The position numbers were made by a program, and so were the translations under genes. From assembly GCF_001870205.1 (NCBI RefSeq), contig NZ_CP017267.1, forward strand, positions 1,910,501-1,974,500: a stretch of 64,000 nucleotides of DNA, given 5' to 3'. Source of the stretch: Vagococcus teuberi (GTDB taxonomy: Bacteria; Bacillota; Bacilli; Lactobacillales; Vagococcaceae). Shown one piece after another: positions 33,093 to 43,569 of this stretch. The notes beneath the pieces were generated by a model, which did not search any database, was not told the DNA's origin, and was given only the letters and a program-made list of their open reading frames with translations. Numbering within the stretch: the stretch's first letter is position 1; each line of letters starts with the position of its first letter.

Positions 33093-33382
33093 ACTCATCA
33101 TCTCTTTTCTTACTCCTAATCATTGTTACATACCAATATCCCACTCAAATAAACTATGAATTAATCTCCTATTTATCATTCTAAAATTTTATGAACAACT
33201 ATGACACTAAAAAATTAATATCCTCCCTGTAATACTGCTTTAAAGATCATTTTTAATCATTTGATTACTAATAAAATTTCTCAATTTAAATCATCTAACT
33301 CTTAGCATAACATGAAGAGACAAAATAATTCCTATACAATTATTGTCGAGTAACTATTTTTCTAAGATTTAGACTTTATATT
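33093..33382. other. Gene-free stretch upstream of cysK
   Basis: AT-rich, no coding region supported on either strand; it ends in the cysK promoter. Confidence 0.5.
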
Positions 33383-33410
33383 TTGAATAGTAGCTTAAAC
33401 ACGTTATAAT
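33383..33410 (+). promoter_or_regulatory. Promoter of cysK-cysE
   Basis: TTGAAT, 16-base spacer, TATAAT, about 50 bases before the cysK start. Confidence 0.7.
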
Positions 33411-33460
33411 TTATATATTAGAAAAAAGTGACAAATTAAATAAGAAAAGGGAGAGATTAT

Positions 33461-34393
33461 ATGACAAAAATTTACACTTCAATTGATGAACTTATTGGAA
33501 AAACGCCTTTACTTGAATTAAAAGGGATTGAAAATAAACTTGGCCTAGATGCTACTATTTTAGCTAAAGTAGAGTACTTTAATCCAGCTGGTTCGGTAAA
33601 AGATAGAATTGCTAAAGCGATGCTAGATACCGCTGAAAAAAGTGGTGTATTAACAAAAGATACAACCATTATCGAACCCACTTCTGGAAATACTGGAATT
33701 GGTTTATCTATGATGGCTGCTACACGTGGCTATAAGTTAATTATCGTTATGCCTGAAACAATGTCGGTTGAACGCCGTCAATTAATGAAAGCATACGGTG
33801 CAGAACTTGTCTTAACTGAAGGGTCTAAAGGAATGAAAGGTGCGATTGCCAAAGCGGAAGAACTAGCATCTGAAATTGATAATAGTTTTATTCCATCTCA
33901 ATTCTCAAACCCTGCTAACCCTGAAATCCACTATCAAACAACTGGTCCAGAAATTTGGAATGATACTGAAGGTAATGTTGATATTTTTGTCGCTGGCGTG
34001 GGAACTGGTGGAACGGTAACTGGTGTAGGCACATACCTTAAAGAAAAAAATCCTAACGTCAAAGTCATTGCTGTTGAACCCACTGACTCTGCTGTTTTAT
34101 CTACTGGTGTACCTGGTAGTCATAAAATCCAAGGAATTGGTGCTGGATTTGTCCCTTCTATTTTAGATACATCTGTTTATGACGATATTATCACTGTATC
34201 AAATGACGATGCTTTTGAAACAGGTCGTTTACTCGCTGAAGAAGAAGGTATGTTAGTTGGTATTTCTTCAGGTGCTGCAACGTATGCTGCTATTCAATTA
34301 GCAAAACAACCTGAAAATAAAAATAAACGTATTGTAGTATTGTTACCAGATTCTGGAGAACGCTATTTATCTACACCAATGTTTACAGAATAG
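33461..34393 (+). CDS. cysK: Cysteine synthase A
   Basis: Makes L-cysteine from O-acetylserine and sulfide, PLP-dependent. 310 residues. PLP lysine Lys47 in PAGSVKDRI, phosphate loop [11 protein letters not shown], cofactor loop [12 protein letters not shown]. Followed 10 bases later by cysE, so the two-step path from serine to cysteine is one operon. Confidence 0.97.
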   Translation: MTKIYTSIDELIGKTPLLELKGIENKLGLDATILAKVEYFNPAGSVKDRIAKAMLDTAEKSGVLTKDTTIIEPTSGNTGIGLSMMAATRGYKLIIVMPETMSVERRQLMKAYGAELVLTEGSKGMKGAIAKAEELASEIDNSFIPSQFSNPANPEIHYQTTGPEIWNDTEGNVDIFVAGVGTGGTVTGVGTYLKEKNPNVKVIAVEPTDSAVLSTGVPGSHKIQGIGAGFVPSILDTSVYDDIITVSNDDAFETGRLLAEEEGMLVGISSGAATYAAIQLAKQPENKNKRIVVLLPDSGERYLSTPMFTE

Positions 34394-34403
34394 GAAGATT
34401 ATT

Positions 34404-35150
34404 ATGTCTAGGAATTATGTTGGAATGGAGCAAGCAATTGAAAAAGTTATCTCTGACTTCTTTTCTTTGCTATTTCCAAATTTTTTTGGTTCACACGAAC
34501 AAACGACAACAAACGACATGTTTCAAGAATCCATTATAACAGGATTAACTTATGTTATAGAGGAAGAAATAGCTATCAAGACTATTGCTGAAGAACTAAA
34601 CAATAAACTGCCTAATATTCTCACTATAATAAAAACCGATGTTCAGGCGGCTTATGAGAGTGATCCCGCTGCAAAAAGTACGGATGAAATCATTTTAACT
34701 TATCCTGGATTTAAAGCCATTAGTATCTATCGTCTTGCCCATGAACTCTATCGACTCAAAGTCCCTATCATCCCTCGTATGTTAACCGAAAAGATGCATA
34801 GTCTAACTGGGATTGATATTCACCCAGGAGCCCAAATTGGTTCATACTTTTTCATTGATCATGGAACAGGAGTTGTCATTGGTGAAACAACCGTGATTGG
34901 TGAACGCGTAAAAATTTATCAAAATGTCACGCTTGGTGTAAGGAGTTTTGAAATCGCTGAGGATGGCACACTTGCAAAACATGGAAAAAGACACCCTAAT
35001 ATAGGAGATGGTGTGGTTGTCTATGCAGGTGCTACTATTTTGGGTGGAGATACTTTTATTGGAAAAAACTGTATCATTGGAAGTGGTACATGGATTACTA
35101 AATCTGTTCCTGAAGATACTCTTGTTGTAAATAAAAACTCAACCTATTAA
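34404..35150 (+). CDS. cysE: Serine O-acetyltransferase
   Basis: Acetylates serine with acetyl-CoA for CysK. 248 residues. N-terminal helical domain about 1-125, then the left-handed beta-helix with hexapeptide repeats (GIDIHPGAQIGSYFFIDHGTGVVIGETTVIG, IGDGVVVYAGATILGG). The helical N-terminal part is long for a CysE. Ends before a bidirectional terminator. Confidence 0.94.
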   Translation: MSRNYVGMEQAIEKVISDFFSLLFPNFFGSHEQTTTNDMFQESIITGLTYVIEEEIAIKTIAEELNNKLPNILTIIKTDVQAAYESDPAAKSTDEIILTYPGFKAISIYRLAHELYRLKVPIIPRMLTEKMHSLTGIDIHPGAQIGSYFFIDHGTGVVIGETTVIGERVKIYQNVTLGVRSFEIAEDGTLAKHGKRHPNIGDGVVVYAGATILGGDTFIGKNCIIGSGTWITKSVPEDTLVVNKNSTY

Positions 35151-35158
35151 TAAAAAGA

Positions 35159-35205
35159 AAAGAGTTACGAAGAAGATACCAGCTCTCCTTCATAACTCTT
35201 TTTTG
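35159..35205. terminator. Bidirectional terminator cysE / gtrA-like
   Basis: AAAGAGTTACGAAG / CTTCATAACTCTTT with T run; it overlaps the end of the converging GtrA-like gene. Confidence 0.88.
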
Positions 35206-35686
35206 CATTAAATACAATACGTTTTGATACAACATAGTTTATAATCGTCGCAATAACTTGAGACAATACGGTAAAGATAAATTCATTCAACAAATAGGCA
35301 TTTCCCATATATGGACCAATTATAGGATGGCTAAATACGAATTGCTGGTAGTTAACTTTTTGTAGATGAAACAATGAGATCATTGTTCTACTATATTTTT
35401 CTACAAAAAAATAAGCTATCCCTAAATCAAGTATAATCACGAAAAAACGTCCTGCTATAAACTCAACAAATTGTTTGAACGAACAATAAAATCCCAAACC
35501 AGTATTTTTAAATACGAAAAACTTATTAGCAAAGAATGAAAAAGTGATTGCGACGGTTTGTGCTAGCGTAACTGTTACAAGAACATTATCTGTCCATCCT
35601 TTTGACATAAATCGTATAAAAAAATAGATAAAGGTTGCTGTCGTACCAAATACACTATACCACAGTAATTCTCGACGTCTAATCAT
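35165..35686 (-). CDS. GtrA-family membrane protein
   Basis: 173 residues from the ATG at 35686 (AAGGGG 8 bases upstream). Four membrane helices with the GtrA-type pattern ([57 protein letters not shown]). The family is linked to moving or making lipid-linked sugars for cell-surface polymers. An extra segment of about 25 residues lies between helices 3 and 4. Downstream of mecA on the same strand. Confidence 0.88.
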   Translation of the reverse strand: MIRRRELLWYSVFGTTATFIYFFIRFMSKGWTDNVLVTVTLAQTVAITFSFFANKFFVFKNTGLGFYCSFKQFVEFIAGRFFVIILDLGIAYFFVEKYSRTMISLFHLQKVNYQQFVFSHPIIGPYMGNAYLLNEFIFTVLSQVIATIINYVVSKRIVFNAKKSYEGELVSSS

Positions 35687-35744
35687 TCTATCACCCCTTA
35701 ACTTTTTTCGTTTTAATAAAAAAAGAATGTCCGAAAACATTCTC

Positions 35745-36437
35745 TTACTTAAAGTAGTACTTCATAATGCTTAATGCATTTCTGTCAATAATCAATTCAC
35801 CATATTCATCCAAAACATCTCGTGTAATGCTCGTTAATTCCATATACTCATAAATTTTAGATACATCGTTTCTTGCTTGTCCTTCTGTGCTATCTTCCAA
35901 TAAGAATGATAACTGTAAGTAGTAATTATTATTATAAAAATACAATGAGGATAAGGCGTTTAGTAACTGGATATTATTAGCCAACTCAACAATACTTTCA
36001 AAGTCAGATGTTCTAAACACTGTCTCATAAGTTGCACCAAAAATACTATCTTCTAAATAATTAAACTCACCAATATCAGATGATGCTTCCTTTTCTTTTT
36101 GGGTCGACTCTGGAGGTGTCATTTGATTTCTTAAATAATCAACAAATCCTTCTGCTTGAGTATTATCAAAATCACTGAAATCTGAATCATCTTCAATCGC
36201 CGTATTTTTACTAATAAACAATTCAAGTCCATCATGGTTGGGTAGCACTTGGAACGTTACAGCATCTGTTCCTTGGAATTGTTCATCTACATCGACCTCT
36301 TCTAAAATACTATAAAAGAATGTCTCTATTTGCCTTTGATTCCCAAGCAAATCTAAAAAAGTGATTCCGCGTTCTGCAAGATCATCATTCCCAATTGATA
36401 CTCGAATTGTATTCTCATTAATTCGTTCCATTTCCAT
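35745..36437 (-). CDS. mecA: Adaptor protein MecA
   Basis: Links substrates to the ClpC/ClpP protease. 230 residues: N-terminal substrate-binding domain starting MEMERINENTIRVSIGNDDLAERGITFLDLL, acidic linker about 85-125 (DDSDFSDFDN), and C-terminal ClpC-binding domain ending NALSIMKYYF. In streptococci and Bacillus it targets competence regulators. A ComX-like sigma gene lies about 4 kb away. Confidence 0.95.
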   Translation of the reverse strand: MEMERINENTIRVSIGNDDLAERGITFLDLLGNQRQIETFFYSILEEVDVDEQFQGTDAVTFQVLPNHDGLELFISKNTAIEDDSDFSDFDNTQAEGFVDYLRNQMTPPESTQKEKEASSDIGEFNYLEDSIFGATYETVFRTSDFESIVELANNIQLLNALSSLYFYNNNYYLQLSFLLEDSTEGQARNDVSKIYEYMELTSITRDVLDEYGELIIDRNALSIMKYYFK

Positions 36438-36553
36438 ATGGCTACACCTCTTTTCAAAAGTATTTACATAGTTCTATTGTAAAGCATATTGATAAAAAGT
36501 AAAGAAAATCACCTTTACTTAGTCCGTTTTACCTACGAAAATTAGTGAATTTT

Positions 36554-36595
36554 AAGAAAAAAAAGATACATTTGAACAACTAGTCAAATCCATCT
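36554..36595 (-). terminator. Terminator of spx
   Basis: AGAT-n-GATTTGA / TCAAAT-n-ATCT stem followed by a run of eight T on the minus strand. Confidence 0.8.
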
Positions 36596-36637
36596 TCTTA
36601 TAACAAGTATTTTTATTAATTTTTGTAAACTTATTTA

Positions 36638-37036
36638 TTATATCCCTGCCATTAATTGAGCTTGTTTTAATTCAATGGCTCTAACTTCTCTAGGCAAGAA
36701 TCGACGAATCTCGTCTTCATTAAATCCTACTTGGAGTCTTTTTTCATCGATCATAATAGGACGACGTAGTAATCCAGGATTTTGTTGTACTAACTCTAAT
36801 AACTCTGGAAGTGATAACTCGTCTAAATCAACATCTAACTTTTGAAATACTTTTGAACGAGTAGAGATGATTTCCTCTGTACCATCTTCAGTCATTCTTA
36901 GAATTTCCTTTAGTTCATCTTGTGTTAACGGCTCCGAGAATATGTTGCGCTCAACAAATTCTATTTGATTTTCTTGTAACCAAGCACGTGCTTTTCGACA
37001 AGATGTACAGCTAGGTGAAGTGTATAATTTTAACAT
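36638..37036 (-). CDS. spx: Transcription regulator Spx
   Basis: ArsC-like regulator that binds the RNA polymerase alpha subunit during thiol stress. 132 residues from the ATG at 37036 (AGGAAG 8 bases upstream). Redox switch Cys10-x-x-Cys13 in [35 protein letters not shown] typical of Spx. A ClpXP substrate in relatives. Confidence 0.95.
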   Translation of the reverse strand: MLKLYTSPSCTSCRKARAWLQENQIEFVERNIFSEPLTQDELKEILRMTEDGTEEIISTRSKVFQKLDVDLDELSLPELLELVQQNPGLLRRPIMIDEKRLQVGFNEDEIRRFLPREVRAIELKQAQLMAGI

Positions 37037-38374
<1,338 letters not shown>

Positions 38375-38441
38375 TTTCTTTATAAATTACGTATTTATGC
38401 TAAACTAATACTAAAGAAATAATTGAAAGGAGAGTTTTTAT

Positions 38442-39011
38442 ATGTCAGATAAAGCACCCATGGATACCAATGCCATGTTAACTCAAAAAATGATTGAAAC
38501 TCGTACGATTTTAATTTATGGAGGAATCAATCAAGACTTAGCAAAAGAAGTAAGTAGTCAATTACTACTACTTTCTGCTTTGAGTGATGAACCAATTACA
38601 ATTTATATCAATAGTCAAGGGGGCCATGTTGAAGCTGGAGACACCATTCATGACATGATTAAATTTGTAAAACCCGAAGTAAAAATCGTTGGAACTGGTT
38701 GGGTCGCAAGTGCCGGGATTACTATTTTCTTAGCTGCTAAGAAAGAAAATCGCTATGCTTTACCTAATACACGTTTCATGATTCATCAACCAGCTGGTGG
38801 TGTGCAAGGGCAAAGTACGGAAATTCAAATAGAAGCACGTGAAATTGTTAAAATGCGTGAACGCATTAACCGTTTAATTGCTGAAGCAACTGGGCAAACG
38901 TATGAAAAAATTTCTGAAGACACAGACAGAAACTTTTGGATGTCAGTTGATGAGGCAAAAGACTATGGTATTGTATCAAACATTATCTCATCATCTAGCG
39001 AATTAAAATAA
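38442..39011 (+). CDS. ClpP-like protease subunit with altered triad (ClpP1-type paralogue)
   Basis: 189 residues of the ClpP fold. Nucleophile Ser90 in GWVASAG (usually AASMG), His115 in MIHQPAGG. The third triad residue is Asn164 in TDRNFWMS, where housekeeping ClpP has Asp (TDRDNFMS). The N-terminus MSDKAPMDTNAMLTQKMIETRT differs from the usual axial-loop start MIPTVIEQTSRGER, so contact with Clp ATPases may differ. Similar in these points to the second ClpP of Listeria, which has Asn in the triad and works with ClpP2 (from memory). GGAG before ATG. Confidence 0.85.
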   Translation: MSDKAPMDTNAMLTQKMIETRTILIYGGINQDLAKEVSSQLLLLSALSDEPITIYINSQGGHVEAGDTIHDMIKFVKPEVKIVGTGWVASAGITIFLAAKKENRYALPNTRFMIHQPAGGVQGQSTEIQIEAREIVKMRERINRLIAEATGQTYEKISEDTDRNFWMSVDEAKDYGIVSNIISSSSELK

Positions 39012-39019
39012 ACACAAAT

Positions 39020-39056
39020 ATCCCCGTATTGAGTTAATCGATACGGGGATATTTTT
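39020..39056. terminator. Bidirectional terminator clpP-like / phosphatase
   Basis: ATCCCCGTAT / ATACGGGGAT, 10-bp perfect stem with T run; it overlaps the end of the converging phosphatase gene. Confidence 0.93.
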
Positions 39057-39522
39057 ATAATTCTTCTTTAATTTTTTCTAACCACTTAGTTGTCCCTTTA
39101 TCTACCAACTCATAGGTTAAATCAAAATCTCCTGTATAGTAGGGATCAGGAATATTTTCCTTTTCTAGTCCAACTTCTTCTGATAATAATAAGTGAATTT
39201 TATGTAGTGAATCAATGTCTGGTGATAGTCCTTCTAAAACACGGATATTATTTTCATCCATGGCAATAATGTAATCATATTCATGAAAATCATCTGAAGA
39301 TATTTTTTCAGCAAATAACCCATCACATGATAAGCCAACTTCTTTTAGTTTATCTTGTGTACCTTTATGAGGTGCATCTCCATCATTCCAGCTGCCAGTT
39401 GCTCTTGACGACACTTGTATCTTATCCGCTAATCCACTATCCTTAACTTTTTCTCTAAAAACTATTTCTGCCATAGGCGAGCGGCAAATGTTCCCTAAAC
39501 AAACAAATAATACCTTCTTCAT
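39055..39522 (-). CDS. Low-molecular-weight protein tyrosine phosphatase
   Basis: 155 residues. P-loop CLGNICRS (catalytic Cys8, Arg14) and general-acid loop DPYY near residue 120. Dephosphorylates tyrosine or arginine in relatives; the substrate here is unknown. Stands alone downstream of veg. Confidence 0.93.
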   Translation of the reverse strand: MKKVLFVCLGNICRSPMAEIVFREKVKDSGLADKIQVSSRATGSWNDGDAPHKGTQDKLKEVGLSCDGLFAEKISSDDFHEYDYIIAMDENNIRVLEGLSPDIDSLHKIHLLLSEEVGLEKENIPDPYYTGDFDLTYELVDKGTTKWLEKIKEEL

Positions 39523-39544
39523 CCATTATCCCCCTTAAAAAAAT

Positions 39545-39572
39545 AAAAAGCCTTAGGACTTCTAGGCTCTAT
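39545..39572 (-). terminator. Terminator of veg
   Basis: AGCCT-AG / CTAGGCT stem with T run on the minus strand. Confidence 0.65.
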
Positions 39573-39580
39573 ATCTTTTA

Positions 39581-39838
39581 TTATCCTATTAATTCCTCTT
39601 CACTGTCGTGAAATAAAACTTCAACTGAATGAGTTAAAATATCAGTATAGCTATATGATACACGTTCAAAAGCATTTTCTTCTTGATCTAATTGTACAAT
39701 AAAAACGGATGGATATAATTCGGCTAAAACGCCATGACGCTCAGTTTGCTTTTTACGACCAGTTTGAGCTACCAATTTTATTCTACTACCAACTTTATTT
39801 TCTAATTCTTCTTTTATAGTGGAGATATTTATAGACAT
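39581..39838 (-). CDS. veg: Veg protein
   Basis: 85 residues from the ATG at 39838 (AGAGGTG 7 bases upstream). DUF1021 family with GSRIKLVAQTGRKKQTERHGVLAELYPSVFIV. In Bacillus Veg stimulates biofilm formation; the molecular role is open. Confidence 0.92.
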   Translation of the reverse strand: MSINISTIKEELENKVGSRIKLVAQTGRKKQTERHGVLAELYPSVFIVQLDQEENAFERVSYSYTDILTHSVEVLFHDSEEELIG

Positions 39839-39981
39839 TTTATTCACCTCTTTGTCTAAGTATACCATAGACGAACAAAAAATACAAATTTTACCATAAT
39901 TGTTTTTATTTTTCAACACTATTTTTATTTTTTCATAGAATAATTAGTATTTTTTATTAAGAGAGATAACTACTTTATTTT

Positions 39982-40524
39982 TTATGGATTAATACAATAA
40001 TGCATAAACTTTTTCTTCACACGGGATAACGCTCGTTTATCCTTTAATTGGCTACACTCTTCTATAGTATTTTTAACAAACACTTGTCTTTCGTATTCAG
40101 ATAATGACTCAGAAAATAATAACGCATTTTCCTTATAAAAAATATACTTAAAATTTTCTGATGACCTTTTTTCTACTAAAGCTTTCGTTCCATCGATTTC
40201 TTCGACACTTATCGCCCCAGTTTCTTTATCTGCTCTTCTTTTATACGCTTCTTGGTGTCTAATCAATGAAAAAACATGATTTTTAAAATTCATACGAAAA
40301 AAACTACCAAATGTTGCACCTTTTTTTCGATCAAATGTTTGAATTGATTTATAACAACAAATCCGACCTTCTTGTAACCAATCATCTGTATCAAAATACA
40401 TCAAATGATAAACCCGTTTCACACGATAAACGATCGGCTGATACGTTTCAAAAATATAAGCGAAAGAATATGAACAACCTTTTTTCGCTCTCTCAATAAG
40501 TAGTTCTAAAATCTCTTCTTCCAT
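39982..40524 (-). CDS. comX: Sigma-70-family factor, ComX/SigX-like
   Basis: 180 residues with region 2 (SFAYIFETYQPIVYRVKRVYHLMYFDTDDWLQEGRICCYKSIQTF, then GATFGSFFRMNFKNHVFSLIR) and a short region-4-like end (LSEYERQVFVKNTIEECSQLKD). It resembles the alternative sigma factors ComX/SigH that switch on competence genes in streptococci and lactic bacteria. AAGGAGG before ATG. Expected targets would have a com-box; a prepilin peptidase gene is in the window at 59911. Confidence 0.85.
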   Translation of the reverse strand: MEEEILELLIERAKKGCSYSFAYIFETYQPIVYRVKRVYHLMYFDTDDWLQEGRICCYKSIQTFDRKKGATFGSFFRMNFKNHVFSLIRHQEAYKRRADKETGAISVEEIDGTKALVEKRSSENFKYIFYKENALLFSESLSEYERQVFVKNTIEECSQLKDKRALSRVKKKFMHYCINP

Positions 40525-40665
40525 AAAGCCTCCTTATTTTTTTGAAAGCGTTATCTCTCTTCGCGTTTTATTATAACACCTTTATTTATAATGTAGGTTT
40601 AATATTTTTTGAATTTTATATGAAAAATTCGTTTCTTTTATTTGCCCAAAATATGGTTTTTAAAA

Positions 40666-41106
40666 CTAACTACCCTCTATTTGTTTAATACTATAACGTA
40701 ATAAATTATTCTTCGAATCATGAGTAATCGTTATTTTTTCATTTGTTTCATCAAATGGTCCTATGGTAAATACTTCATACTGATCATCTAATATTTCAAC
40801 ATCTTTAATATAATTAGAAAAAACCTCACGAAATCGTTGCATCTTACTTAACTTTTTAATTGCTTTCTCGTAAGCCATAGAAAGAGTATACCCACTATCT
40901 AAGTATTCTTTTATTAGCTCTACTTTTATAATGTCACTTAACTTATAAGCTCTTGGACTATTTGGATCTGGTTGAATTGACTTTATATATCCTTTCTTTT
41001 CCCAATACCTTAGTTGTCTTGTTGTTGCTCCTGTTTTTTTAGTCAATTCGCTGATCCCCATACGTATATCCTCATGTTCTATCCACTCTTTAATCTTTGA
41101 CACCAT
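40666..41106 (-). CDS. MerR-family regulator
   Basis: 146 residues. N-terminal MerR helix-turn-helix and wing: GISELTKKTGATTRQLRYWEKKGYIKS, PNSPRAYKLSDI. Then a short coiled-coil helix and a C-terminal part without the Cys cluster of metal sensors. Divergent from an MFS pump with a shared dyad operator between them, so it most likely controls the pump and itself. Confidence 0.92.
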   Translation of the reverse strand: MVSKIKEWIEHEDIRMGISELTKKTGATTRQLRYWEKKGYIKSIQPDPNSPRAYKLSDIIKVELIKEYLDSGYTLSMAYEKAIKKLSKMQRFREVFSNYIKDVEILDDQYEVFTIGPFDETNEKITITHDSKNNLLRYSIKQIEGS

Positions 41107-41147
41107 ATAACCTAATCCCTACCTTCTAGCGACTTTTATCTCTTCTT

Positions 41148-41210
41148 AATATACACCTGACGAACATCCGTGTCAATGTAGTTGACAATATTGTTCGCCA
41201 GGTGTATATT
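41148..41210. promoter_or_regulatory. Symmetric divergent promoter/operator of merR and the MFS pump
   Basis: Two 19-base arms AATATACACCTGACGAACA and TGTTCGCCAGGTGTATATT pair at 18 of 19 positions around one centre. Inside sits TGTCAA-n5-TTGACA with the same centre (41179). Plus strand: TTGACA 41182-41187, 17 bases, TATATT 41205-41210. Minus strand: TTGACA 41176-41171, 17 bases, TATATT 41153-41148. The core also fits TGTNA-N7-TNACA, the GlnR/TnrA site. Confidence 0.88.
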
Positions 41211-41250
41211 ATTTTTTGTTGTAAAAATAAACTTACTAGGAGGAAATCTC

Positions 41251-42726
41251 ATGAGTGATACACATTCCTTAGATATTCATGGTAACACCTATAAACGTAG
41301 TCTACTCGTTACTGTACTTTTAATTGGAACTTTTTGTACAGTATTAAATCAAACGCTACTTACTACTGCTTTTCCAACATTAATGGAAGATTTTAATGTT
41401 TCTGCTGCGACTATTCAATGGTTAACAACAGGATTTTTATTAGTTAACGGAATTATGATTCCTATTTCTGCGTGGCTTATGAATAAATTCAACTCAAAAA
41501 ATTTATACATTGGTGCGATGAGTATTTTCTTAGTTGGAACGATTCTTTGTGCGATTGCTCCAACATTTTCTATGCTACTAACTGGCAGACTAGTTCAAGC
41601 TGCTGGAGTTGGTGTGTCAATGCCTTTAATGCAAAATATTATGTTAAACATCTTTCCACCAGAAAAGCGTGGTGCCGCGATGGGCGGAGCCGGAATTGTT
41701 ATTGGACTTGCTCCAGCTTTAGGACCAACACTATCTGGTTACATTATCGATCATTATGTATGGCGTGACTTATTTTATATGGTCATTCCTATTGTTGTAT
41801 TAGTTATCATTTTGTCGCTTTTTGCTATGAAGAGCGTATTAGAACTTTCTAATCCTGCTATCGATGTTTTATCTATCTGTCTTTCTACTCTAGGATTCGG
41901 TTCATTACTTTATGGATTTTCTAGTGTCGGCAATGATGGATGGGGCAGCACAAAAGTTATCAGCTTTTTAGCTGTTGGGATTATGACATTAATTATTTTC
42001 ACTTGGCGACAATTAACCATTGAAACACCATTTTTAGAGCTTAGAGTGTTTAAATCAAAAACTTATACGATTGCAACAATTCTTTCCAGTTTAGCAAACA
42101 TGGCAATGATTGGAGCTGAAATGGTTCTTCCTTTATACATTCAAAATATTCGAGGCGAATCTGCGTTTCACTCTGGTTTAATGTTATTGCCTGGTGCATT
42201 AGTCATGGGATTCATGATGCCAATTACTGGGAGAATTTTTGATAAACATGGAGCAAAACGTTTAGGTATCATGGGGATGTTTTTACTGACAAGTGCGACA
42301 ATTCCTTTTATGTTCCTAACTGAAACAACTCCTGTTATTTATATTATTACGTTATATGCTGTTCGTATGTTTGGTATTTCCATGGTTATGATGCCTTTAA
42401 CAACTCTTGGTATGAACTCATTACCAAAACATTTAATGACACATGGGACTGCCGTAAACAGTACCTTACGACAAGTAGCTAGCTCAGTGGGTACAGCTAT
42501 TTTAATTAGTGTCTTAACAAACCAAACTAAAAATGCGTTACCAAAAGAATCTCTATTAAAATCATCTCCTCTTGAATACAAAGAATTAGCCACTCATGCC
42601 ACTTTAACAGGTTACCATGCTGCCTTTTTAGTTGCTGTTTTATTCGGGATTATCGGTTTAGTCACCACATTCTTTATTCACGAAAATTCTAAAAAAGCAT
42701 CTCAAAGTAAGGAGGTCATCTCATGA
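41251..42726 (+). CDS. MFS drug exporter, DHA2 family (LmrB-like)
   Basis: 491 residues from the ATG at 41251 (AGGAGG 7 bases upstream). About 14 membrane helices. Motif A region LMNKFNSKNLYIGAM, motif C GAGIVIGLAPALGPTLSG typical of antiporters. Exports drugs or toxic metabolites with proton exchange (family inference). Its last 4 bases overlap the DUF4811 gene; control by the divergent MerR protein is likely. Confidence 0.93.
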   Translation: MSDTHSLDIHGNTYKRSLLVTVLLIGTFCTVLNQTLLTTAFPTLMEDFNVSAATIQWLTTGFLLVNGIMIPISAWLMNKFNSKNLYIGAMSIFLVGTILCAIAPTFSMLLTGRLVQAAGVGVSMPLMQNIMLNIFPPEKRGAAMGGAGIVIGLAPALGPTLSGYIIDHYVWRDLFYMVIPIVVLVIILSLFAMKSVLELSNPAIDVLSICLSTLGFGSLLYGFSSVGNDGWGSTKVISFLAVGIMTLIIFTWRQLTIETPFLELRVFKSKTYTIATILSSLANMAMIGAEMVLPLYIQNIRGESAFHSGLMLLPGALVMGFMMPITGRIFDKHGAKRLGIMGMFLLTSATIPFMFLTETTPVIYIITLYAVRMFGISMVMMPLTTLGMNSLPKHLMTHGTAVNSTLRQVASSVGTAILISVLTNQTKNALPKESLLKSSPLEYKELATHATLTGYHAAFLVAVLFGIIGLVTTFFIHENSKKASQSKEVIS

Positions 42727-43439
42727 TTGTCATCTTAGTTATTCTTAGTGTGTTACTATTTGCTTTCACATTTATTTTCTCAAAATCAACATGGCAATAC
42801 ATTTTAACCGTGATTTTCGGTATTGTTTTTATCGGAAGTATTGTATTAATGGAAATGAATTATGCTCATCACTTTGGAATGGAGAAAGAAACAACAACGA
42901 AAGAAATTTCTCTTGTGAGTTCAGCTGATGCAGAGAATTTAAACATTCTATTATACCAACCTGTAGGAACAAAAGGAGATAAAGTCTATCTGTATAAAAC
43001 AACACCTACTCAGAAAAAAGTCTCTCAAACAGGAACAGATCATGTAACAAACACTGTCAAAACAGCCGATACAGATAAAGCAGCTCTAGAAATAAAAACG
43101 ACTCGTTGGGTATATAAAGATTCTTTTTATGACTTATTATTTGGTATTTCTGGAAACAATAAAGAATTTGATTCTAGAAAAAATACGTTCTATCTTCCAA
43201 GTGATTGGTTAGAATTAAGCACAGATCAAGCTAAAAAACTAGAAGAAGAAATGTCTGCTAAAAAGGACACCCTAGAAGCAGATATAAAAAAATATGTTGC
43301 TGATAAACTAAAAGAAGAGATTACTAAGGATCCAGCTATCGCAACAAATAAAGATAAACAAACAGAATTATCTGAAACTTATGCTAAAGAATATAAAGAA
43401 AAAATGATGTCTGATATTCTGAAAAATATTTCAAAATAG
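42723..43439 (+). CDS. DUF4811 protein, partner of the MFS pump
   Basis: 238 residues. Two membrane helices at the N-terminus (about 3-18 and 25-42), then an extracellular or soluble domain rich in Lys and Glu with a long C-terminal helical stretch. DUF4811 genes regularly follow LmrB-type exporters in lactic bacteria, and the ATGA overlap supports a joint function. Role unknown; possibly an accessory subunit. Ends at a strong terminator. Confidence 0.88.
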   Translation: MIVILVILSVLLFAFTFIFSKSTWQYILTVIFGIVFIGSIVLMEMNYAHHFGMEKETTTKEISLVSSADAENLNILLYQPVGTKGDKVYLYKTTPTQKKVSQTGTDHVTNTVKTADTDKAALEIKTTRWVYKDSFYDLLFGISGNNKEFDSRKNTFYLPSDWLELSTDQAKKLEEEMSAKKDTLEADIKKYVADKLKEEITKDPAIATNKDKQTELSETYAKEYKEKMMSDILKNISK

Positions 43440-43441
43440 AC

Positions 43442-43486
43442 AAAACCAGTATCACACTGATTCAAGTGTCGATACTGGTTTTTTAT
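43442..43486 (+). terminator. Terminator of the MFS-DUF4811 operon
   Basis: AACCAGTATC / GATACTGGTT with inner stem ACACT/AGTGT and T run. Confidence 0.92.
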
Positions 43487-43569
43487 TGACCAAAATGGCA
43501 CCTTTACTATTGACTAGATTTTATATTATAATTATAAAAAATAATTTAATAACAAAAAAGGAGTTACTC

